Program-made: the position numbers and the translations under genes
Origin: DAOPJM01 sp035399665
GTDB taxonomy: Bacteria > Bacillota > Clostridia > Christensenellales > CAG-138
Length of the DNA stretch: 17,501 nucleotides
NCBI GenBank assembly: GCA_035399665.1
Contig: DAOPJM010000037.1
Span: 1-17,501 of the forward strand
Direction of reading: 5' to 3'
Part shown: positions 1 through 7,505 of the stretch, one piece after another
Position numbering within the stretch: the stretch's first letter is position 1
How the letters are laid out: every line of letters starts with the position of its first letter
The notes under the pieces: generated by a model
Database searches by the model: none
The model's input: the letters and a program-made list of their open reading frames with translations, nothing else
What the model was told of the DNA's origin: nothing

Positions 1-400
1 ATGGAGGGGATGGGCTGCGGAACATAGTTGGATGACGGCGGGGGTGGCGGGCGAATACGGGATGAGTTTTATGGGGCGGCAACAGAGGATGAAAAGGAGA
101 GCGGAGGGCGCAACACGCCCATCACAGGGAAAGGTCAATTTCTAACCCTAATCAATATCGGGCAGGCTTGTCCTGCCCAAAGCTCGGATTCGTGAGCGGG
201 CTGTGTCCTTGGGTTCGATTTATTGCGCAAGATATATAGTGCGTTTATATCTGTGTTTATATATGTGTTTATATCTGGTATTGGTTCGGCGTTTCGCCGA
301 ATGCATTTGCCCTTTTGGCATATTCCATTTGCCCTTTTGGCATAATGCATTTGCCCTTTCGCCAAATGGCATACACGCTTACAATCCTTTCTTATTCACA
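1..400. other. Region without a convincing gene
   Basis: I see no credible coding sequence here. Two short open frames (135-365 minus, 203-454 plus) are largely made of the 22-bp tandem repeat and lack a good ribosome binding site, so I reject them. What is visible: a small inverted repeat GGGCG/CGCCC (106-120), a perfect 7-bp hairpin GGGCAGG-CTTGT-CCTGCCC (160-178) without a T-tract, an AT-rich stretch with repeated TGTGTTTATAT (about 228-280), and the tandem repeat at 304-368. The gene to the left lies outside the window. Confidence 0.6.
304..368. repeat. 22-bp tandem repeat, three copies
   Basis: The 19-base unit CATTTGCCCTTTTGGCATA starts at 304 and 326, and its first 12 bases recur at 348, so the period is exactly 22 bp. 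The third copy diverges into CGCCAAATGGCATA and forms an inverted repeat CATTTG (348-353) with CAAATG (363-368). On the minus strand the repeats read as short ATG-containing units, which produces a spurious open frame. It could be an intergenic repeat family of this genome. Confidence 0.75.
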
Positions 401-430
401 CAAAAAGGCGCGGCCAAGTCGCCGCGCCTT
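401..430 (-). terminator. Rho-independent terminator of the lipoprotein gene
   Basis: Read on the minus strand this is a perfect 10-bp stem AAGGCGCGGC / GCCGCGCCTT with a 6-base loop GACTTG, followed by a run of T (CTTTTTG). It lies about 20 bases past the stop codon at 451 and so closes the minus-strand transcript. Confidence 0.9.
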
Positions 431-450
431 ACCGCAAATAAGCCTAAAGC

Positions 451-1479
451 TTAGTACACGGGATACCAACCATCGGCGGGGATGCCCTCGTTGATGGCGT
501 CAATGATGAGCTGCAGCGGTTCGGGATCGCCGTCGTCATAGGAGACCTCGGTCAGGTCGGGGTCAACCGCGTCCTTCATGGAAATCTCATTGCTCAGGAA
601 ACCGTCGCCGTTGGGCGTGTTCAGGTCGATGTCGGTGATAGTCAGGGTCGAGCCGTCCTCATATACGAGGTAGATTTCATAGAACTCAGCCTCGGGGCGA
701 ATGAAGAAGTCGAATACATACAGACCGCCCTTGCCGGGTTGCCATGCGGTTATGGCGTTGCCGCCCTCATCGATAAGGTAGGAAACCATGTTGTTGTACA
801 TGGTATGGTCGCCGCCCTGCTCATAGAAGTAGAACTCGGTAATCGCAAGACCGGTCTTGTTCTTGATCTCAAGACCAAGTATCGCGTAGCCGGGGTAATA
901 GTTGTCGCTGGTCTTGCCGGCCGCGACGACTTCCGCCATCTTTGCCAAGTCTTCCGCGTCATCAACGGCTTCCTGCTCCCAGCCTGCGGGATCTACGCCG
1001 TCCTTGAGGGACAGCTTGTCGTTATTGGCTATGGTCAGACCTTCCCAGGTCGCGTTGGTTCCGTCTTCGAACTCGACATACATGTCCATGACAACGCCTT
1101 CGGGACGTACGATATAGGCGAAGAACTCATAGTTGTCACCATCGGCGTCCTTGTCGGGCCAGTTTGCGGGGCAGAAGCTGTTGCCCTTGTCCTCGGCGCC
1201 GGACTCGTAGAGATACAGGCCGGTGATGGTAACGCCGGTCTTGTTCTTGAGATCAAGAGCAAGAGCCGCGTAGTTGCCGGTGGCCGGCTCGGTTACAGGG
1301 TCTTCCGTTACAGGTTCTTCAACCACGGGGTCTTCCGTTACGGGTTCTTCGACAACGGGTTCTTCAACAACAGGCTCATTGGTTGTGGGATCTTCCGTCG
1401 CCGGTTCTTCGGTCTTTGTGCAGGCGACGATCGCTGTCAGCATCAACACGGCCAACAGGATTGCAAGCAGTTTTTTCAT
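451..1479 (-). CDS. Secreted lipoprotein with Pro-Glu repeat stalk and two duplicated domains
   Basis: 342 residues. The N-terminus is a lipoprotein signal peptide with lipobox AIVAC, so the lipidated cysteine is C20 and the protein should sit on the outer face of the membrane. Residues 24-65 are a low-complexity acidic stalk of five-residue units (EEPVV/EDPVT). The rest is an internal duplication: domain 1 (about 70-197) and domain 2 (about 198-342) share ALDLKNKTGVTITGLYLYE versus LGLEIKNKTGLAITEFYFYE, LSLKDGVDP versus ISMKDAVDP, and an aromatic ending NYYPGY versus GWYPVY. The start is fixed by AGGAGG about 7 bases upstream of the ATG. No enzyme motif is visible and I do not recognise the family. 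Gene order suggests possible readthrough from the metallo-beta-lactamase gene, 63 bases upstream. Function unknown; surface binding is a guess. Confidence 0.85.
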   Translation of the reverse strand: MKKLLAILLAVLMLTAIVACTKTEEPATEDPTTNEPVVEEPVVEEPVTEDPVVEEPVTEDPVTEPATGNYAALALDLKNKTGVTITGLYLYESGAEDKGNSFCPANWPDKDADGDNYEFFAYIVRPEGVVMDMYVEFEDGTNATWEGLTIANNDKLSLKDGVDPAGWEQEAVDDAEDLAKMAEVVAAGKTSDNYYPGYAILGLEIKNKTGLAITEFYFYEQGGDHTMYNNMVSYLIDEGGNAITAWQPGKGGLYVFDFFIRPEAEFYEIYLVYEDGSTLTITDIDLNTPNGDGFLSNEISMKDAVDPDLTEVSYDDGDPEPLQLIIDAINEGIPADGWYPVY

Positions 1480-1511
1480 TGTTTTCCTCCTAAGTGTTAT
1501 TTTATTTATGT

Positions 1512-1528
1512 CCCGCAGTCCATGCGGG
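1512..1528 (-). other. Intergenic hairpin between MBL gene and lipoprotein gene
   Basis: Perfect 6-bp stem CCCGCA/TGCGGG with a 5-base loop, in the 63-base gap. On the minus strand it is followed by A-rich rather than T-rich sequence, so it is not a classical terminator; it may be an mRNA processing or stabilising hairpin. Confidence 0.4.
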
Positions 1529-1542
1529 GCGGGTTCCGAGGT

Positions 1543-2484
1543 TCATGGGTCTATACGTCTTACAGACCCGTTCTCAATCACAAGCGATATCGCCGTATTG
1601 CAGCTTGCCTCCAGGCTCAAAAGCTGCCTGTTCTCCGTGCAGAGTATGTTCGGTACATAGGGCTTGATCATGCGGATTGTACGCTCCGCAGGGCGTTCCT
1701 TCTTCTGCACGGCGTCGTTCTGACACGAGGTTATCGCGTAGCTTGGATGCAGCTTTGCTATAAGGCTCTCGGTCATGGACTTCTCGTCGCCGTGGTGGGG
1801 CATCTTGAGTATGTCGCAGGGCGGCATTTCCGCGTCCTGCCAGTACGCGCCATAGGCGTCGCCCGTGATAAGGACGCTCTTGCCCTCATACTCAATTCTA
1901 AGCATCAGGCTTGAGATATTGCGCTCCTTGGACGCCGCGTATGACAGCTCGCCTTGGAGCTTCTCGCCCCTGTACAGACTGTCGAACACCGCCTTCTGTC
2001 GGGCTTTAAGCTCATCGTCAGGCAGGTACAGCGTCAGCCTAAGGCCGTTCGGAGCTTCAAGCTCGCCCCTTTTCGCCAACTCGCAGGAAACACCCAGCTC
2101 ACGCGCCCGTGTCACGGTGTCCGCAAAGTAGTTCAGAGCGTGAAAGAGGTTCGCTACGGTGCGCTCACAGTCGCCCTCTGGCAGGAATATCCAACCCGCG
2201 TCCTTGGGCGGAAGGTACAGCGCTGTCATCCTGTCCACCTTGATGTGGCGCATCACCCCAAGCGCGCCGCCCATATGGTCGAAGTGCAGGTGGGTGAGAA
2301 TCATCAGGTCGATGTGCTTCACGCCCTCGCGCATGAGAAAATCAATAGCGTGCGCGCGTTTCGAGCCTGTTGCGGCGCTGACCAAGGGTCTGCCCGTGTC
2401 CACAAGTATGGTGAACTCATCATCGTTAAGGCGGATTAGCGCGGCGTCGCCGTCGCCGACGTTGATGAAGTCTATCCTAAGCAT
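1543..2484 (-). CDS. ComEC/Rec2-type metallo-beta-lactamase-fold hydrolase, soluble
   Basis: 313 residues. It opens with the ComEC-like strand INVGDGDAALI (7-17) and then ILVDTG (26-31). The metal-binding motif THLHFDHMGG gives HxHxDH at 65-70, and later come ITGDAYG and KMPHHGD, all typical of the metallo-beta-lactamase domain found at the end of ComEC/Rec2 and in stand-alone homologs. There are no membrane segments and no signal peptide, so it is cytoplasmic. Relatives are metal-dependent hydrolases or nucleases; the substrate cannot be told from sequence. Its ATG overlaps the stop of the upstream membrane-protein gene by 8 bases (ATGCTTAG), indicating translational coupling and a joint role. 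The family call is firm, the function is not. Confidence 0.88.
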   Translation of the reverse strand: MLRIDFINVGDGDAALIRLNDDEFTILVDTGRPLVSAATGSKRAHAIDFLMREGVKHIDLMILTHLHFDHMGGALGVMRHIKVDRMTALYLPPKDAGWIFLPEGDCERTVANLFHALNYFADTVTRARELGVSCELAKRGELEAPNGLRLTLYLPDDELKARQKAVFDSLYRGEKLQGELSYAASKERNISSLMLRIEYEGKSVLITGDAYGAYWQDAEMPPCDILKMPHHGDEKSMTESLIAKLHPSYAITSCQNDAVQKKERPAERTIRMIKPYVPNILCTENRQLLSLEASCNTAISLVIENGSVRRIDP

Positions 2485-2980
2485 CGACGCCTAACTTTTC
2501 GTTATCGCGCAGGTGCGCCGCGTACATAAGGAAGGTGAATACCGCGCCCGTGACAAGCCCCGTCGGCACTATCATGGCGTAGAAGTACATGAAAATGCCG
2601 AAGCTCTGCGCGTCTCCCGTAAGCAGCGCCATGAGCGGTATCGCTATCAGGGCAAAGGCTATGAGCCATATGAACGCCGCGGGCATTAAGCGCTTATTCT
2701 TGAACACGAACCAAAGCGGGCATATGACCATACTTCCGACAAGACCTGGGATAACCGCCTCGAACACGTTTCGAACAGTTACCGAAGCTTCGGCAAACAG
2801 CTGTTCAAGGACGTCGATAAGGAAGAAGTAGGAAAGCCCGTACAGCAGCATGAAGAGTATACTGAGGCAAAAACCATAGAGCAGTACGGAGCTTTTCGGT
2901 CTGCCCTCGGGGGTGAGAAACAGAACACGCCAGAAGCTGTCCAGCTTTGTTCTAAGCTTCGATTCCTCATTCTTTGCCAA
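2477..2980 (-). CDS. Small four-helix membrane protein, unknown function
   Basis: About 167 residues with the start chosen here. The reading frame is open from 3001, but a strong GGAGGT (2988-2993) lies inside that longer version and sits 7 bases before a TTG codon at 2980, so translation most likely begins MAKNEESKLRTKLD. After a charged cytoplasmic start come four hydrophobic segments, roughly VLLYGFCLSILFMLLYGLSY, VIPGLVGSMVICPLWFVF, FIWLIAFALIAIPLMALL and YFYAMIVPTGLVTGAVFTFL. No family motif is recognised. It is translationally coupled to the metallo-beta-lactamase-fold gene, so the two may form a membrane-anchored unit. It lies downstream of the ABC importer but is separated from it by a strong hairpin. 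Confidence 0.75.
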   Translation of the reverse strand: MAKNEESKLRTKLDSFWRVLFLTPEGRPKSSVLLYGFCLSILFMLLYGLSYFFLIDVLEQLFAEASVTVRNVFEAVIPGLVGSMVICPLWFVFKNKRLMPAAFIWLIAFALIAIPLMALLTGDAQSFGIFMYFYAMIVPTGLVTGAVFTFLMYAAHLRDNEKLGVDA

Positions 2981-3052
2981 AGTCAGTACCTCCGTTGTCA
3001 AGATTGGTATTGCGGCATAATCCGCCGCGTCGGGTTTGGGAAAGCTATTTTA

Positions 3053-3087
3053 GGGAGCGTCTCCCGTAAAGGAGCGGGGACGCTCCC
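3053..3087 (-). terminator. Strong hairpin after the ABC operon (possible terminator)
   Basis: GGGAGCGTC (3053-3061) pairs perfectly with GACGCTCCC (3079-3087), and the interior CCCG/CGGG extends the stem with one bulged base. It lies about 50 bases past the stop of the substrate-binding protein. There is no T-tract on either strand, so it may stabilise the ABC mRNA 3' end or terminate inefficiently rather than act as a classical terminator. Confidence 0.5.
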
Positions 3088-3137
3088 CGATAAGTCTTAG
3101 GTACGCTGTCGGCTCTGACAAGCCGCCGCTCGTCCGC

Positions 3138-4400
3138 TTAAGTGGTGGGCGAGAGACTGCGCCAGTAAATCCAGTAGGCCTTGACGTCGGGATAGAAGTT
3201 GTAGATGTCCTCAAAGTCGGGGCTCTTGAGGTTGACCTCCTCGATGGAGTACGGGGTCTTGTCAAACTCGAAGTCGTTGCGAACCGACCACTTTCCAAGG
3301 GTGTTGAACGCCTCAAAGCAGCCGCTGACGCCGTCTTCGCCGCCCAGCTCATACAGGATGAACAGCCTTGCGCCTGCGGGGTTATCGCAGCCGTTGATGA
3401 CATAGACGTAGTCGCAGGCAAGGAAAGCGGTGTAAGGCTCAAGGCCCGTGACCCAGTTGATGTTGCTGCCGTAGTCAAGCTTGGAGCCTGAGCAGAGTCC
3501 CAGGGTGGGGCCGTTCAGCGACTCGTCAACCGCGGAAACCACCTGGTCGCCGTCGTCAAGCTCGGTAATCAGCATCTGTGTGAAACGCCAGAAAAGCTCG
3601 ACGCCACCGTTGTTTTCCGGAAACTCCATCATGCCCTCGGTATTGGTGAGCTTGGACATATAGGTGAACTCCAGCGGCTCGCCGTACTGACTTTCATACT
3701 GGGCGGTCATGGCGTCGCCGTCCACGATGAGCTGCGCCCAGAGCGCGGCATAGGAAGCGGAGGTGATGTCCTTGGTGTATATCGTCCAGAACTGGGTGTT
3801 GTTGCCCTTGCCGTCCGTATAGTCCATGGTCTGGGTGTTATAGCCCTTGACTATATCCCACCAGCTGTCGATGGGGCAGCCGTCCGGATATGCCAGGGTG
3901 TTGTAGTACCAAGGGTTGTAAGTCGCGTAAAGCGGCATACCGTAGGCCAACAGACTCTCGTCGATATGCTCGCACACGGCGGCAGGCTTATATACCTTGA
4001 GGTAGTCGTACCTGACAAGCTCGTAGTAGACCTCACCGCTGTTGTCCTTGACCTGAAGGACGTCGGCGTTGATGTTGCCCGTGTCGCTTTCGGTCTCGAT
4101 TCTATCCGCAACCGTCGCTGTGTCGGATTCGATGTACTCAATCTTGTTCGCAAGCTCGGGAAAGGACTTCTTGAATTTCTTGACGGCGGTGTGCGCTAAG
4201 GTAGTTGTGGAGTAGATAGTAATGGTTCCGGTCTCCAAAAGCGCCAGCTCGTACAGCTCGTCCATGGACATGTTGTTGTAGTCGAGTTCCTCCGAATCGC
4301 CTTGCTCTCCGTTGTCGGAGCTTCCGCAGCCCATGAGCGCGATACTCGAAAGCACGAGCAGCGCCGCTAAGATGCAGGCAAAGAGCTTCTTAAGTTTCAT
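3138..4400 (-). CDS. ABC importer substrate-binding lipoprotein (Fe3+/sugar-phosphate AfuA-like class)
   Basis: 420 residues. A lysine-rich signal peptide ends in the lipobox ALMGC (lipidated C25), placing it on the outer membrane face as in Gram-positive importers. The mature part begins with TGTITIYSTTTLAHTAVKKF and INADVLQVKD, the layout of family 1 periplasmic binding proteins of the FbpA/AfuA type. It is rich in Trp and Tyr (for example YNPWYYNTLAYP) in the likely ligand cleft. It is the last gene of the permease-ATPase-binding protein set; AAGGAGG lies 8 bases before the ATG. Relatives bind ferric iron, phosphonates or, for Actinobacillus AfuA, hexose phosphates. The neighbouring phosphatases and sugar enzymes favour a phosphorylated polyol over iron, but the ligand is inference. 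Confidence 0.85.
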   Translation of the reverse strand: MKLKKLFACILAALLVLSSIALMGCGSSDNGEQGDSEELDYNNMSMDELYELALLETGTITIYSTTTLAHTAVKKFKKSFPELANKIEYIESDTATVADRIETESDTGNINADVLQVKDNSGEVYYELVRYDYLKVYKPAAVCEHIDESLLAYGMPLYATYNPWYYNTLAYPDGCPIDSWWDIVKGYNTQTMDYTDGKGNNTQFWTIYTKDITSASYAALWAQLIVDGDAMTAQYESQYGEPLEFTYMSKLTNTEGMMEFPENNGGVELFWRFTQMLITELDDGDQVVSAVDESLNGPTLGLCSGSKLDYGSNINWVTGLEPYTAFLACDYVYVINGCDNPAGARLFILYELGGEDGVSGCFEAFNTLGKWSVRNDFEFDKTPYSIEEVNLKSPDFEDIYNFYPDVKAYWIYWRSLSPTT

Positions 4401-4437
4401 TAGTGCGTCCTCCTTCTTTATTGTAAACTGTTGGACT

Positions 4438-5583
4438 TCAGGCCTTGTGCGCCGCGTAAGCGTACTTTATAAGCCTTGTCGTCTTCTTATTATACACGTT
4501 CATGCGCTCAGGATGCAAGACCGTGTATACGGTTTGATTCATATCATATTCGACCAAGCCAATCTGAATGGCCAAGAACTCCGCCTTGCCCGCCGTAAGC
4601 GAGATCAGCGTTTCGCTGCCCGCGGGCTGGCTTGCGTAGACCACGGCTTCAAGGGTGTTCGGGTGATCGCCCCTCACGGTCTCAAGCTCTATCATCTCGG
4701 GACGCACGCCCAGGACTACGGGGAATTCCTCGTTGGTCGGGTACTCCTCGCTCGTCTTCATGTCGCAAAGCGGGAATTCGTAGCTCCCGACGTCGCTTTT
4801 GACGCGCAGGGTTTTTCCGTCGAATATGCCCATTCCGTCTATGAAGTTGATACGCGGATTGCCGATGAAGTCCGCCGCCTCAAGGTCGATGGGGTTGGTG
4901 TAGATGCCAAGCGGGGTGTCAACCTGCGAGATCTCGCCCTGCTTGAACAGCGCAATCTTGGTGGACATGGTCAGCGCCTCGACCTGATCGTGAGTGACAT
5001 AGATTATTGTCGTGCCGGTCTCCTTGTGCAGACGCTTCAGCTCGGCGCGCATATCTATGCGCAGCCTTGCGTCAAGGTTCGACAGCGGCTCGTCCAACAG
5101 CAGGAGCTTCGGGCTTGTCGCTATGGCCCTTGCGATGGCTACACGCTGCTGCTGGCCGCCGGACAGCTCGTTGGGGTAACGGTCGCGGTACTCCTCGATA
5201 CGCATGACCTTGAGCGCGGACATGACCTTTTCCTCAATCTCAGCCTTGGGCAGATGCTTAATCTTCAGCCCGAACGCCACGTTCTCGTAGGCGGTCATGT
5301 GCGGCCACAACGCGTAGCTCTGGAAAACGAGGTTTAGCCCGCGCTTGCTCGGCGCCGCGTAGAACGCCTCATCGCAGTTGATGATAGTGCGCTCATCCAT
5401 GGTCATAGTGCCGTTTTGCGGCTTCTCAAGACCTGAGACTACGCGCAGCGTGGTGGTTTTGCCGCAGCCGGAAGGCCCCAACAGGGTCATGAAGTCCCCG
5501 TCCTCTATGACAAGGTTGATGTCCTTTAGGACGTGGTTATCGCCGTAGAATTTGTCTATATGCTCCAGTACTATCCTACTCAT
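4438..5583 (-). CDS. ABC transporter ATP-binding protein (Fe3+/phosphonate/sugar-phosphate class)
   Basis: 381 residues, a complete ABC ATPase with a C-terminal regulatory region. Visible motifs are Walker A GPSGCGKTT (36-44), Q-loop Gln88, signature LSGGQ (140-144), Walker B LLLLDE (160-165), D-loop SNLD (168-171) and switch His198 in VTHDQ. The region from about 240 on is the TOBE-like extension typical of the PotA/FbpC/UgpC group (QVDTPLGIYTNP is the usual linker). It powers the importer together with the fused permease upstream and the binding protein downstream, with gaps of 24 and 37 bases. AAGGAGG lies 8 bases before the start codon. Confidence 0.95.
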   Translation of the reverse strand: MSRIVLEHIDKFYGDNHVLKDINLVIEDGDFMTLLGPSGCGKTTTLRVVSGLEKPQNGTMTMDERTIINCDEAFYAAPSKRGLNLVFQSYALWPHMTAYENVAFGLKIKHLPKAEIEEKVMSALKVMRIEEYRDRYPNELSGGQQQRVAIARAIATSPKLLLLDEPLSNLDARLRIDMRAELKRLHKETGTTIIYVTHDQVEALTMSTKIALFKQGEISQVDTPLGIYTNPIDLEAADFIGNPRINFIDGMGIFDGKTLRVKSDVGSYEFPLCDMKTSEEYPTNEEFPVVLGVRPEMIELETVRGDHPNTLEAVVYASQPAGSETLISLTAGKAEFLAIQIGLVEYDMNQTVYTVLHPERMNVYNKKTTRLIKYAYAAHKA

Positions 5584-5607
5584 TTATTTAATCCTCCTTC
5601 TTATAAC

Positions 5608-7440
5608 TTAACCCCAGCTCTTGCCGACGTCGGCGCCAAACAGATTGGCGATGCGGTAGCAGATCAGGATGAACAGCAGTATGACTATCGCTATGGCGTC
5701 CGCGCACTGCGGCATGAGGCTCTTGGAGTACTCAAAGGCCAGGAACGACAGGGTGTAGTTGGACGGGGTCATGAGGATGGCTATCAGGTCCAGCTCCTTG
5801 GCTATGCTGATGAATACCAGCATAAAGCCCGATATGAAGCCGTTCTTGGCAAGCGGAATGACTATGCTGCCTATCCTGCGCCAGAAGCCCGCGCCCGCTA
5901 TGTCGGCGGCCTCCTCAAGCTCTACGGAAATCTGCATCATGTTCGCCGACCCTGAGCGGCTTGCGAACGGGAAGTGCTTGACCACCGAAACGAGCAGTAT
6001 CAGCGCGAAGGTACCGTACAGCGAGGGGATTATTCCGCCTAAGCGCGGTTGACTGAACATCGCGAAGTATATCGCGGAGAACGCCACGCCGGGCATGAGG
6101 TAGGGGATGAACACCATCTGCTCGACCGCCTTGCCGTACCACTTGCCTCTGCCTCTTGTGCTGATGTACCCCAAGAACTGTCCGCAGAAGGCTGTTATGA
6201 TGGAGGCAATGAGCGACAGCTTGACGGTATTGCCCAAAGCCCTTAAGAACTCGCTGTTTCGGAATATGCCGTTGTAGGCGAAGGAGTCAAGCGGGGCATT
6301 GTCCAAGGTGCCGATCCAAGCGTACAGCGTAAGGTTGTCAAGGCCGTAGCCGCCGCCCGTGCGAATCTGGAAGCTCTCCATGACCAGCACGAAGGTAGGC
6401 ATGACCATTGCGGCAAAGAGGAATATCACGATGAACGCAAGCAGGGGATATTTCGCGTTGCCTATATGCATGAGGTTGCTGCGCGTACCCTTGCCGCCTA
6501 TCGTGGCGTAGGACTTTCGAACGCCCACAAGCTTTTGATTGGCGAAGATGATTCCGCAGGCCATGATTATCATTATAATGCTCATGGCGTAGCCGACGCC
6601 CTTGGGACTGTCGTTGATGAATTCCTTCATTCTTGTCGCAAGGACGTAATAGCTGATACGATTGCCAAGGTTGGCGGCGACGCCGTATGAACCAATTGAT
6701 TTTGAGATGGTCATTATCGCGGCGGAAAGCACCGAGGGCAGCACCAGCGGCAGGGTGATGCTCTTTAGTATTTGAAGCTTATTTGCGCCCTGAATCTCGC
6801 CCATCTCCTCAAGCTCGGAATTTATCGAGCGAAGGGAGCCGGAGACCATTATGTAGGCGAACGCATAGTAGTGCATGACCATAACGCATATGATTGCGAC
6901 GGGACCATACGCGAGCCAGTCGGGTACGGCAAGTCCAAGTCCCGTGAGCAGTCCCAAGCTGCCCGACGTCGAGTTTCGAAAGACCGCGAGCCAGCTTAAG
7001 GCCTTGCACCATGACGGTATCATGTAAGGGATGATGATAAGCATGCTCAAAAGCTTCTTGCAGGGTATGTCCGAACGCACCATCAGCCAAGCCAATACCG
7101 ACCCCAAGGGGATTGAGATGATGGTAACAAAGAAGCCTATCATCACGGAGTGCAGCATCGGCTCCCACAGTATCGCTGCGGTAAGCGGGCTGGCCAACAG
7201 ATACTTCCAGTAGAACAGGGTAAAGTCGCCGATTTGGGCGTCGGGGATATTCCTAAGCTCAGCCTTTGCGACCTGGAAGGTGTTGCAGATCATGGTGAAC
7301 AGAGGAATAATGATGAGGCAGAACAGAACAACCAGGCTGATGAACACTATCATGTTGAACGGGTTTGTGATGACGTTCAGCACTTGGTTCTTCAGTCGCG
7401 TCCATGTCATTGGTGGGCGCCTTCGCTTCTCTTTAGGCAT
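5608..7440 (-). CDS. Fused two-domain ABC transporter permease
   Basis: 610 residues, about twice the length of a single permease, with roughly 12 hydrophobic segments. Two copies of the cytoplasmic EAA loop that docks onto the ATPase are visible: EEMGEIQGANKLQILKSITL (from 211) and EEAADIAGAGFWRRIGSIVI (from 509). One polypeptide therefore forms the whole channel, as in FbpB, SfuB and AfuB. The N-terminus is basic (KEKRRRPP) and cytoplasmic. A GGAG about 7 bases upstream supports the ATG at 7440. It is the first gene of the transporter set and lies 65 bases after the HAD hydrolase gene, with a weak hairpin between them. No residue identifies the substrate. Confidence 0.93.
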   Translation of the reverse strand: MPKEKRRRPPMTWTRLKNQVLNVITNPFNMIVFISLVVLFCLIIIPLFTMICNTFQVAKAELRNIPDAQIGDFTLFYWKYLLASPLTAAILWEPMLHSVMIGFFVTIISIPLGSVLAWLMVRSDIPCKKLLSMLIIIPYMIPSWCKALSWLAVFRNSTSGSLGLLTGLGLAVPDWLAYGPVAIICVMVMHYYAFAYIMVSGSLRSINSELEEMGEIQGANKLQILKSITLPLVLPSVLSAAIMTISKSIGSYGVAANLGNRISYYVLATRMKEFINDSPKGVGYAMSIIMIIMACGIIFANQKLVGVRKSYATIGGKGTRSNLMHIGNAKYPLLAFIVIFLFAAMVMPTFVLVMESFQIRTGGGYGLDNLTLYAWIGTLDNAPLDSFAYNGIFRNSEFLRALGNTVKLSLIASIITAFCGQFLGYISTRGRGKWYGKAVEQMVFIPYLMPGVAFSAIYFAMFSQPRLGGIIPSLYGTFALILLVSVVKHFPFASRSGSANMMQISVELEEAADIAGAGFWRRIGSIVIPLAKNGFISGFMLVFISIAKELDLIAILMTPSNYTLSFLAFEYSKSLMPQCADAIAIVILLFILICYRIANLFGADVGKSWG

Positions 7441-7472
7441 ATGATCACTCCAATCCTTTTAGTTATAATAAA

Positions 7473-7493
7473 GCCGAGTCAGTCACTCTCGGC
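7473..7493 (-). terminator. Weak hairpin with T-rich tail between HAD gene and ABC genes
   Basis: On the minus strand GCCGAG and CTCGGC form a perfect 6-bp stem with a 9-base loop, followed by TTTATTAT. It lies just past the HAD stop codon at 7506. It may act as a partial terminator that lowers importer expression relative to the HAD protein; no separate consensus promoter was found before the permease. Confidence 0.45.
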
Positions 7494-7505
7494 CCACGGC
7501 GGAAT

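Noticed and set aside
304..368. CRISPR array
   Set aside because: The 22-bp period leaves no variable spacers of usable length; it is a plain tandem repeat.
135..454. Two short open frames at the left end
   Set aside because: They mostly translate the tandem repeat and AT-rich sequence, lack good ribosome binding sites, and one runs through the terminator.
739..1914. 391-residue open frame on the plus strand
   Set aside because: It lies antisense to the lipoprotein and the MBL gene, has no ribosome binding site and no recognisable domain; it is a by-product of the GC-rich third positions of the real genes.
4312..5337. 341-residue open frame on the plus strand
   Set aside because: Antisense to the ABC ATPase gene, whose motifs are all intact; composition is typical of a shadow frame.
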